Below, one piece after another: positions 1 through 5,429 of a stretch of 10,627 bases of DNA. The notes beneath the pieces are model-generated. The model worked only from the letters and a program-made list of their open reading frames with translations. It made no database searches and was not told the origin of the DNA. The position numbers were made by a program, and so were the translations under genes. The stretch comes from Pelagophyceae sp. CCMP2097 (Eukaryota; Sar; Pelagophyceae): positions 7,365 through 17,991 of the forward strand of contig MU657501.1 in NCBI GenBank assembly GCA_026770575.1, given 5' to 3'. How positions within the stretch are numbered: the stretch's first letter is position 1; the number at the start of each line of letters is the position of its first letter.

Positions 1-10
1 TCAAGAGCCC

Positions 11-68
11 GTTGAAAGCACGTTCTTTCCACAATCCTTTACCGGAAAGAACGTTCTTTTACTTCAAC
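11..68 (-). terminator. Hairpin just past the 3' end of the leftward gene (possible mRNA 3'-end signal)
   Basis: An inverted repeat pairs acgttctttcc (20-30) with ggaaagaacgt (44-54), and gttgaa (11-16) with ttcaac (63-68). The right arm lies in a further palindrome, aaagaacgttcttt (46-59). It starts about 20 bases past the stop codon of the leftward gene ending at 90. In mimiviruses and some of their virophages, transcripts end at such hairpins, so a 3'-end role is plausible here. The pairing is seen; the role is inferred from position. Confidence 0.45.
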
Positions 69-89
69 CTGAAGCTCCAACTTCCTCTC

Positions 90-437
90 TTAACCACTCA
101 TTTTCATCATAAGAAAAGTAACATTGTTTGCACTACGCTGTCCTGGGTCCCTTGGGACGCAGCGTAACAGTATAACCAGATTGCCACCAAGTTGAGAAAA
201 ATCTATGATGTTTGTAGTAGGTATTTTAACATTTATTTCTTTATTTTTGTTATCTATAAAAGGTAAATCTTTATTCTCGAATTCAACTTTTTTAATGTAT
301 TCATCAGGTTGCGGTATATCATAAAATTTAACAGGTGATAGATTTGATTTAACCACAAGGGAGTTATTTGTAATATAAACATCTTCTATATTAGAACTCT
401 CTTTTATAACATAAGATGATTTATATTCACTAAACAT
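90..437 (-). CDS. Small protein of unknown function in the AT-rich virus-like island
   Basis: I do not recognise this protein. From the ATG at 437 it has 115 residues; the frame extends to a GTG at 452, but ATG is the better start in a eukaryotic or viral setting. It has no clear membrane segment or signal peptide. The N-terminal two thirds alternate charged and beta-prone stretches (near VKSNLSPVKFYDIPQPDEY). A hydrophobic strand (GGNLVILLRCV) comes near the C terminus, so a small beta-rich fold is possible. It lies downstream of the GIY-YIG-like gene in the same direction, with about 20 bases from that gene's stop to this ATG, which suggests co-transcription. A hairpin follows its stop. Base use is AT-rich like its neighbours and unlike the DNA to the right. 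It may be intact or a 3'-altered remnant. Confidence 0.45.
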   Translation of the reverse strand: MFSEYKSSYVIKESSNIEDVYITNNSLVVKSNLSPVKFYDIPQPDEYIKKVEFENKDLPFIDNKNKEINVKIPTTNIIDFSQLGGNLVILLRCVPRDPGQRSANNVTFLMMKMSG

Positions 438-456
438 ATAATATTTAAACACTTTT

Positions 457-927
457 TTAAATCATACAAAAGGCACAAGTATAACTCCACCTGTTGCCTT
501 TGGGTGCGTAGGAGGTTCTAAAGACTCTGGATTTTCTAAGACTCTGGATTTTCTTTGTACTACTCTGAAAAAAATCCGTTAGACACTTTGGTGTCGTTAT
601 CAACCACTTTCGGCTGTTCAGTCTTGCCGCACTTCGGTAGTGTATCCCTTGTAATATTATCTGTAAACGTTTCTCTAATTCGCGTAATTTATGTTTATAT
701 TTAATTTTTATCCGCAATATCCCAAGTATATAAAAGGAATCAGGCATAGGCAGAGAGTAACTGTATAACCTTTGCGTTAAAAAAGAAGACATCCCGATTT
801 TAATCCGCACTCTCTTTCCAGTTTTAGCATTTTCCATCGTAATAGCATATAAAGAAACAAAGCGATTATTATCTGTATTTTCATCAGATTCTTCCAAGTT
901 AATTTCATTGTAGTATTTTATTAACAA
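457..927 (-). CDS. GIY-YIG/T5orf172-like nuclease-fold protein, probably decayed at both ends
   Basis: The frame codes for up to 156 residues. Near residues 26-60 it reads VSLYAITMEN, then a basic strand and KIGMSSFLTQRLYSY; this is the order of the GIY-YIG fold of the T5orf172 type (first strand, then K-I-G, then a helix with RL). Further on, LEKRLQIIL followed by SRKWLI fits the family's helix ending in an E/K-W-F/L motif. Such proteins are DNA-nicking or homing-type nucleases or their relatives, common in large DNA viruses, virophages and Polinton-like viruses. The frame has no ATG before the domain: it opens after a stop at about 932 with a TTG, and the first ATG (MENAK) would cut off the first strand. 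The 3' part carries a 17-bp tandem duplication that changes the frame of the tail. The gene is therefore likely degraded. The fold call rests on motif order only. Confidence 0.5.
   Translation of the reverse strand: MLIKYYNEINLEESDENTDNNRFVSLYAITMENAKTGKRVRIKIGMSSFLTQRLYSYSLPMPDSFYILGILRIKIKYKHKLRELEKRLQIILQGIHYRSAARLNSRKWLITTPKCLTDFFQSSTKKIQSLRKSRVFRTSYAPKGNRWSYTCAFCMI
521..554. repeat. 17-bp tandem duplication inside the GIY-YIG-like gene
   Basis: The 17-mer aagactctggattttct occurs twice, back to back, at 521-537 and 538-554. Because 17 is not a multiple of three, the duplication changes the reading frame of the last 20 or so codons of the leftward gene. It looks like a recent slippage or repair duplication. 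Confidence 0.9.
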
Positions 928-961
928 GTATTTTTAAAAAAATATATATATATATTAATTC
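928..961. promoter_or_regulatory. Short AT-rich divergent intergenic region
   Basis: Only 34 bases separate the leftward GIY-YIG-like frame from the rightward lipase remnant. They are almost all A and T, with an alternating TA run (about 944-954). A shared divergent promoter of this size is typical of compact viral genomes. The promoter role is inferred; I see no motif I can name. Confidence 0.4.
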
Positions 962-1630
962 ATGGATACTGAATTAGGAGAAAAAAACGCAATACTTTCA
1001 AAGGGCATCTATATAAACTATACCCCTAACGGTTTTACAAAAAATAAAAATTTTAAGCGACAGACGTTCGAAGTTATATCGAGATAATTAAACGGGTGAC
1101 AATTTCCTCGTATGGCTAGGGACTAATCCTTATAATTTACAAGACATTATAGCAGACGGTTCAAGACGGTTCAATACTTACAAATACTCAGCCCGCGAAC
1201 CCTCGTTTAATCGAAGCGGAAAATAAGTTAAAAATAGTGAATAACTATTGAAGGAAAAAAGAAAACTTTATTTAACGGGACACAGTCTTGTTAGTTCTGT
1301 TAAAAACTATCTGGCGAAAAAGAATGATGGCATAAAAGGTACTCATGCTTATTCGCCTGGTTCTAATCCTTGGTTTGCCTTCAAAGATACATTAGATGAT
1401 AAAGAGGTGAGTCGTTCACCTATACAATTTTAGTACCTATACAGACACTAGTATCGGTTCTGTGTTCCATTAAAAACCAAAACATCCTATTAGGTACCAA
1501 GAAAAAAACTTTGGATTCGCACTCAATAGATAATTATATTATAAAGGAGAAAATAACTGAACCAAATGATTCAATGAGAGAGTATTTATTTATCAAACCA
1601 CCTCATGAAGTTGAGTACAGGTATGAATAA
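962..1630 (+). pseudogene. Class 3 (alpha/beta-hydrolase) lipase-like gene, broken by several frameshifts and a stop
   Basis: Five pieces in three frames line up in the order of a class 3 lipase. Piece 1 (962-1087) begins at an ATG and has NAILSKGIYINY. Piece 2 (about 1095-1200) has WLGTNPYNLQDIIADG, matching the R-G-T...D block but with Leu for Arg, followed by SRRF. Piece 3 (about 1204-1248) is a helix, EAENKLKIVNNY. Piece 4 (1248-1433) has LYLTGHSLVSSV, the nucleophile elbow with Ser at 1284-1286; the usual final Gly is Val. HAYSPGSNPWF follows. Piece 5 (about 1450-1630) has the C-terminal catalytic His in DSHSIDNY (His at 1520-1522). Family members hydrolyse ester bonds of lipids. The breaks and lost motif residues make it non-functional. 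Class 3 lipase genes are known from several protist viruses and virophages. Confidence 0.7.
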
Positions 1631-1667
1631 ATATAATTTATTATTTTATTTTTGTTACATTATTGAT

Positions 1668-1997
1668 ATGATGGGTATTATTCTAAAATTGATTAAAAAA
1701 TATAAGATTAGACTTTGAAAAAATGAAAAAATAGGGTTATAAATTATTGATGCTATTAATACACATGTGGATATTCCAATGATTACCGAGGATGTAGAAG
1801 AAAAAGTTTATTCAGCTATTTTTGATGTATTTGCACAAATTCTTATTAAAAATCAATATTTTATATTTATATTTTATACAGAGGGGTCGTCGGTGTTCAG
1901 TTCATCTGGAATAGAAACTTTTTCTAATTTCGATATTGTTATATTGTACTTCGAAGGACGCGGGCCTTCCGTTACCGTGTCGCGTCCTTTCAATTAG
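1668..1997 (+). pseudogene. Broken small frame of unknown function
   Basis: I do not recognise it. One reading frame runs from an ATG at 1668 to a TAG at 1997, with in-frame stops at 1716-1718 (TGA) and 1740-1742 (TAA). The best part follows the second stop: DAINTHVDIPMITEDVEEKV leads into a hydrophobic helix (YSAIFDVFAQILI), which looks like real protein, perhaps a small helical or membrane-associated one. The tail after about 1860 is low in coding character. The nearest upstream ATG within the good part is at 1779. It shares direction and AT-rich composition with the lipase remnant and ends in a hairpin, so it probably belonged to the same element. Confidence 0.35.
1954..1989 (+). terminator. 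Hairpin at the 3' end of the rightward frame
   Basis: Aaggacgcg (1954-1962) pairs perfectly with cgcgtcctt (1981-1989) around an 18-base loop. It overlaps the last codons and lies just before the TAG at 1995-1997. With the hairpin at 11-68 it gives a structured end on each outer side of the virus-like gene block. The 3'-end role is inferred. Confidence 0.45.
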
Positions 1998-2496
1998 TAA
2001 TATTGTAACTGACGAGATGTGATTGGATTTTCTACACATCTAATCATGTCCACATGGGACTTATAATTTTATCCATATATAAATTCCATCTTTATCCTGC
2101 ATCTGAATATTCAAGCGATTGTTTTTTAAGTTTTCGCTCCTTCCGTACAATTTTAGATTTAATTTCATTCATTCATTATTTATATATGTAATGTTTTATT
2201 TTTACTTGATTTGACAGTATCATTTTCATTGTACGTGTCACATCATTTTTATTTTAAAAAAACGTTTTCTATCATTTATAATTGTACATGTCTCGTTTTC
2301 ATTCCAAAAATTATTTTTAAATACTAAATCATTCTGAGAAATTGATAATAATTTTTATCCATTGAGGGGAGGCCCCTGAGGGGAGACCCCTCTGACCCCC
2401 TGAGGGGAGACCCATGTGACCCCTTCCTCGAATTTCTGTGATAATTTTTAAGGTTTTATCAAATCCCTAAAATCTCATAAAGTTGTTTCTCTTTCT
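1998..2496. other. AT-rich stretch without genes
   Basis: This region is mostly low-complexity A and T, with scattered T-runs and many stops in all frames. The only ordered element is the short GC-rich repeat at 2363-2424. Composition changes sharply near 2500, where the next element begins. I see no coding frame. Confidence 0.6.
2363..2424. repeat. 24-bp GC-rich tandem repeat, 2.5 copies
   Basis: Two 24-bp copies at 2377-2400 and 2401-2424 both start tgaggggagaccc and share a tgacccc segment. A partial copy, tgaggggaggcccc, precedes them at 2363-2376. The block is an isolated GC-rich patch within AT-rich DNA. Its function is unknown. Confidence 0.8.
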
Positions 2497-2538
2497 CACA
2501 AGGGGCACGCAAAAACGCAGCACGGAACCACATGACAC
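2497..2538 (+). repeat. Left terminal inverted repeat of the zinc-finger unit
   Basis: It runs from cacaagggg through gcaaaaacgcag to cggaaccacatgacac. The inner 30 bases pair with 3697-3726 at 26 of 30 positions. It marks the switch from AT-rich flank to GC-rich interior. Confidence 0.75.
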
Positions 2539-2644
2539 TAACTAGACTAGAATTTTAAGCGCCGAACCCAATTATTACTTGGTGGAAAGTTTCGTTTTTT
2601 TAGAAAACCCGAACCGTCACTGAGTTGCGCCCGGCGGTGACGAC

Positions 2645-3343
2645 TCAGCGCGGCCCCGTGTTCCATCGCTGGGCGGACTGCTGCTGGCGCGCTTTGTTCG
2701 CGGCCACCCCCGGCGCCGCGGCAGCGGCGCTGCGGCGGCGCTTCTTGGTCTGGGACGCCGCCGACGCCGTCTTGAACTTCTTGAGCTCGGCGCGCTCATC
2801 GGCCCCGATCTGGAGGTCGGCCACCAGCGACGCGGGCATGGTGATCGTCGCGTGCATGCGCTCCCAGTGCTCCTGCATGCACCGGTACTTCCAAAAGTAC
2901 TGCAGCATCGGCTTCAATGGGCACTCGGGGCACTGAATGAGGTGGTTCGTAGGCGCCTGGCCCTTGGAGTACTTCTTGGCGCACCCGTGCGGGTACGAGA
3001 CCGCGCCGCCGACCTTGCAGATGTGGTGCGGCTTGAACGTCCCGGCCTTCTTCTTGAGCCACGCCGCACACCCGAGGTCTCCCCCGCCGTACTGCACTGC
3101 GGAGTGTACGCCGCAGAGGCCGCACGGCGCCGGGTGCAACGCCAGCGGGTCGTGCTGTAGGTGGTAGGCAGCGTGCTGGCGCATCAGCCCGGCCGCCACC
3201 AGCTCCGCGCAGTGCGGGAACGCGCACGGGATAAGCCGCGAATTGTTCTGGTGCGCCGAGGTCTGCTTGCGTGCCGAGTCCGCCACGATGTCGTCGGCGC
3301 TGCCCACGAGCAAAATAGGCTCATTTGTGATCAGGTGCGGCAA
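2645..3343 (-). CDS. Zinc-finger protein, C-terminal segment
   Basis: The open frame codes for about 232 residues and has no ATG at its 5' end, so it needs the upstream segment (3321-3590), which lies in another frame and overlaps it. Three zinc-binding modules follow in order. The first has C-x4-C and H-x3-H (CAFPHC ... HAAYH). The second begins CGLCG and continues with spaced Cys, His and Cys up to HHIC. The third has CPEC ... HWERMH. The C terminus is rich in Lys, Arg, Ala and Gln with KKRRR, a likely nuclear localisation signal. The finger order recalls clusters seen in transposon-linked proteins of fungi and protists, though I cannot name a family. A nuclear nucleic-acid-binding role is inferred. 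Lying between terminal inverted repeats, it is probably the element's own protein or its cargo. Confidence 0.6.
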   Translation of the reverse strand: MPHLITNEPILLVGSADDIVADSARKQTSAHQNNSRLIPCAFPHCAELVAAGLMRQHAAYHLQHDPLALHPAPCGLCGVHSAVQYGGGDLGCAAWLKKKAGTFKPHHICKVGGAVSYPHGCAKKYSKGQAPTNHLIQCPECPLKPMLQYFWKYRCMQEHWERMHATITMPASLVADLQIGADERAELKKFKTASAASQTKKRRRSAAAAAPGVAANKARQQQSAQRWNTGPR

Positions 3344-3590
3344 CGTCTCGGAAGCAGACCTCGTCGCACCGCAGGCGGCCGTCTGACAGGACCGTGATCG
3401 TGACCGTGACCGACTCCTCAGAGAAGCGCGGGTCCTTGGCTTTGAAGCCCTCGACCGTGTACGTGAACGACGAGTCCAGCTTCCCTGTCCGCTCGTCCCA
3501 CTCGGGCTTCTTCACCTTATCACACTTGGCGACGTCGCTCCAGGCAGGCTTTGCCAGGGGCTGCGCCGGGGGCGTACCCGCGCGCTTCAT
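3321..3590 (-). CDS. N-terminal segment of the zinc-finger protein
   Basis: From an ATG at 3590 (context aggATGa) the frame gives 89 residues of plausible protein, with a beta-rich middle (SSFTYTVEGF, VTVTITVLSDGRLRC), and ends at a TGA at 3321-3323. It overlaps the start of the zinc-finger frame by 23 bases. Joining the two needs a +1 shift or a short intron; a GT...AG span of 40 bases would fit but is very short. A TATA-like ttatat lies at 3644-3649, about 55 bases upstream of the ATG. I do not recognise a domain. It is most likely the 5' part of the same gene, broken or spliced; a separate small protein is the alternative. Confidence 0.5.
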   Translation of the reverse strand: MKRAGTPPAQPLAKPAWSDVAKCDKVKKPEWDERTGKLDSSFTYTVEGFKAKDPRFSEESVTVTITVLSDGRLRCDEVCFRDVAAPDHK

Positions 3591-3696
3591 CCTTCAGCGC
3601 CTCGGCCGACCCAGTCGCGGGCTATGGGCTCCATTTGTAGCCGTTATATGGCCGTTAGGGACTAGACCAACTAGATTTGCAAGGTGAACCGGGTTT

Positions 3697-3741
3697 GTGT
3701 CATGTGGTTCCGCACTGTTTTTTTGCTTGCCCCCCCTTTTG
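3697..3741 (-). repeat. Right terminal inverted repeat of the zinc-finger unit
   Basis: Reading inward on the minus strand it has caaaagggg, a C/G-rich linker, then gcaaaaaaacag and cggaaccacatgacac. It matches the left end as described for that repeat. A C7 run (3730-3736) accounts for part of the length difference. Confidence 0.75.
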
Positions 3742-4136
3742 CCAGGATTAACGTCGGTGTTGAAGTTTGTGTAACACATCACATGGGTCATTCAGTTCAA
3801 ATGTCTTGCATGAGGTCGCGAGTTCGAGCCCGCTCGTTTACGTTTCTACTCCGCTTGGCATGCGAATTTGGCTGCTCGTGCTGTACACGCGTCATAACGT
3901 GAATATTCTCCCCCCCTTGTTTCTCACACTGATATTTTGGAAATTATGAGGGAGTGTTGAAGATATAATTTAATCTTTTTTTATCTTGGAAATTAACTTT
4001 TTAATTTCACGTTATTTTTCAGATTTAATTTAATCCTTTTTTATCTTGAAAATCTACTTTTTAATTTTGCGTTATTTTTTTGGATTTGATTTAATCATTT
4101 TTTAAAAAAATGGGACGTCGACGGACATTTTTTTTT
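3742..4136. other. Gene-free AT-rich stretch with retroelement-like fragments
   Basis: No coding frame is supported here. It holds a tRNA-like B-box segment near 3789-3831, a C7 run near 3911, a purine tract followed by tgttgaag at 3948-3962 that resembles a polypurine tract and LTR start, and a 60-bp tandem repeat. The mix suggests fragments of retroelements. Confidence 0.4.
3961..4105. repeat. 60-bp AT-rich tandem repeat, about 2.4 copies
   Basis: Copies at 3961-4020 and 4021-4080 have the same length and differ at under ten positions. Both run from aga-taatttaatc through ttatcttg to cgttattttt or gcgttatttttt. A partial third copy follows at 4082-4105 with a one-base offset. The function is unknown. 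Confidence 0.85.
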
Positions 4137-4196
4137 ACCTTTTCAAATGCCAAACGTGATGAGGCGAAGCCGAAAGCGTTTGGCATTTGAAAAGGT
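4137..4196. repeat. Perfect 20-bp inverted repeat with a structured loop
   Basis: Arms 4137-4156 and 4177-4196 are exact reverse complements (right arm cgtttggcatttgaaaaggt). The 20-base loop contains ggcgaagcc, which can form a small stable hairpin of its own. On the plus strand the loop reads tgatga, then the mini-hairpin, then gaaa, the order of the core of a hammerhead ribozyme, but the conserved C before tgatga is G and no cleavage site or third stem is visible. As RNA or cruciform DNA it would be a strong stem. It could also be the relic of a foldback element. Confidence 0.85.
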
Positions 4197-4266
4197 TAAT
4201 AAAAAAGTGTATATTTTTCTTCATTATTCACGGCCGGAAGACTGGGCGCGCGTGGCGGCGCGCCCA

Positions 4267-4674
4267 ATGATCGTCGAGACGTTCTCCGACTTTCACGAGA
4301 CGGAGCCCAGCAAGGTCGTGGCGCTGATGTCTTGGCCGCCGCGTCCGCTCTTGTCGCGCTTCGCGAAATCCAACTCGCTGTGCCAGCAGTGCAACTTGGG
4401 CGACGCGGAGGAGAGCGACGACGCAGCGACGTTTCTGCTGTGCTCGTTCTGCAACCTCTCGTACCACAACAGCGCCGGCTGCCTCGGCAAAGCGGGCGGC
4501 GCGATCCTCTCGGAGCGCGAGGCCAAGAACGAAGAGCGCGAGTGGGCTTGCCCGCCGTGCTGGGCAGGGGCCCTCGCGAAAGCGCGCCGCGCCACACGGG
4601 GCCTCGTCGCCACGCGCGTCGTCGTTGGCAAGAAGATGTCGCAGAAGAAGTCGAAGAAGGCGTCGAAGAAGTGA
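4267..4674 (+). CDS. PHD-finger-like protein with Lys-rich tail
   Basis: The frame is open from an ATG at 4147, but that ATG lies inside the inverted repeat and the first 35 or so codons are AT-rich. The in-frame ATG at 4267, where GC-rich coding sequence has begun, is the better start and gives 135 residues; a spliced upstream exon is also possible. The finger has C-x2-C (SLCQQC), 16 residues, C-x2-C (LLCSFC), C-x4-H (NLSYH), x4-C, 22 residues, then WACPPCW. This is the C4-H-C3 order of a PHD finger, with two extra residues between His and the next Cys. The tail is a K/S-rich run (KKMSQKKSKKASKK), likely nuclear and nucleic-acid-binding. PHD fingers read histone tails, so a chromatin role is possible. 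It stands alone, with no neighbour that explains it. It may be a host gene, an exon or a captured fragment. Confidence 0.55.
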   Translation: MIVETFSDFHETEPSKVVALMSWPPRPLLSRFAKSNSLCQQCNLGDAEESDDAATFLLCSFCNLSYHNSAGCLGKAGGAILSEREAKNEEREWACPPCWAGALAKARRATRGLVATRVVVGKKMSQKKSKKASKK

Positions 4675-5151
4675 GAAGGCCCCCATCTCGATTAAAACAT
4701 AATTTAAAGTTGACAACGCTTCGCCTCCGCCTCGGCCTCGCCTCCCAAACCACCGTGCCGCCCTCTACGCCCCCTCCTGCGTTCTTTTAGGGCCCCTATA
4801 CGTTTTTTGTTCGCCGTTCTACGTTTAATTCGCCACTAGAGGGCTTCAGCAAAATCCAACTCGTAACTGAAAGTGTAAACTTCAGAACTGTAACTGAAAG
4901 TGCAAACATGTAACTGAAAGTGCGACCAAGTATCCTAGGACCCGCTTAAGCCCGTATGGGGCCGAGGCTCGAAGTTGTCGGGCGATTCTGCAATCTGAGC
5001 CTACCCACAATGGTTCCCAACAAGCGCGCAGTCGTATCATGGCATGATGCGATTCAAGCTCGTACGGCCCGACCCATAGGCAGAGTTGTTCTACGCGCGT
5101 CGATTAGCGCCGCCCGGGTGGGCGGTGCCAGCGGCGCGCCTCTCCCGACTA
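4675..5151. other. Intergenic stretch without a supported gene
   Basis: After the PHD-like frame there is a short AT-rich 3' region, a CT/G-rich low-complexity patch (about 4722-4745), the triple repeat at 4863-4922 and unremarkable mixed sequence. Short open frames occur but have no recognisable protein character. Confidence 0.5.
4863..4922. repeat. Three spaced copies of gtaactgaaagtg
   Basis: Exact copies lie at 4863-4875, 4890-4902 and 4910-4922, and two are followed by a similar aaac. Start-to-start spacings are 27 and 20 bases. They could be binding sites or an old short tandem repeat; the sequence alone does not tell. Confidence 0.8.
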
Positions 5152-5429
5152 GGGCGCGCCCGCGGCGAAGGCGGCGGCGCCCGCAGCGGCGGCGGCGACG
5201 GCGGCGGTGACCGCAGCGGTGACCGCGGTGGCGGTGACCGCGACAAGCCGCGCCGCCGACTCGGGGGGGCTCGCGCGACCGCGACCGCAGCCGCCGCGAC
5301 CGGTCGCACGAGAAGAGCCGCGGCGGCGGCGACCGCGACCGCCGCTCGCGCTTGCGCACGCGGGCGGTCGTAGTCGCGCGAACGCTCGCCCCGCTCTGCT
5401 GCTCAAAACACATGGGTGCCACCGTATGA
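5152..5429 (+). pseudogene. Fragment of an Arg/Asp/Ser-rich (RS/RD-type) protein with a frameshift
   Basis: The plus strand reads Gly/Asp/Arg-rich sequence (GGGDGGGDRSGDRGGGDRDK) up to a run of seven G at 5263-5269. After it, a different frame continues in the same style, with SRDRDRSRRDRSHEKSRGGG and then DRDRRSR, and stops at 5427-5429. One extra G in the run would put both parts in one frame. Such tails occur in RS-domain splicing factors and other RNA-binding proteins, which act in the nucleus. No RRM or other folded domain lies upstream, so this is a 3' fragment, an exon, or chance GC-rich low-complexity sequence. The minus strand also reads Arg/Ser-rich here, so strand is uncertain. A one-base assembly error in the G run is an alternative to decay. 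Confidence 0.35.

Larger units (their letters stand above)
2497..3741 (-). mobile_element. TIR-bounded unit of about 1.25 kb carrying a zinc-finger protein
   Basis: The two ends are inverted copies. The inner 30 bases of the left end (2509-2538) match the reverse complement of 3697-3726 at 26 of 30 positions, including an unbroken cggaaccacatgacac. Outside this, the left cacaagggg (2497-2505) matches the right ccccttttg (complement caaaagggg, ending at 3741) with one mismatch; the link between the two blocks differs by a few bases. The interior is almost filled by the leftward zinc-finger frames (2645-3590), with about 106 bases between each TIR and the coding part. No transposase motif is visible. 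I see no target-site duplication at 2496/3742, so the ends may be old or slightly misplaced. It could be a non-autonomous DNA transposon with captured cargo, or the zinc-finger protein may itself belong to an unfamiliar transposition system. Confidence 0.65.

Noticed and set aside
2796..3227. Second minus-strand frame within the zinc-finger unit
   Set aside because: It is out of phase with the frame that shows ordered Cys/His motifs and is Arg/Ala/Gly-rich.
3789..3831. Functional tRNA gene
   Set aside because: The A- and B-box-like parts are too close together, the T-stem does not pair well and no acceptor stem is visible.
4137..4196. Active hammerhead ribozyme
   Set aside because: The core C3 is replaced, the arms pair with each other instead of forming stems I and III, and no cleavage site is visible. 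Only the resemblance is reported.
4196..4753. Minus-strand frames opposite the PHD-like gene
   Set aside because: They are Arg-rich complements of the PHD-like coding sequence and have no motif of their own.
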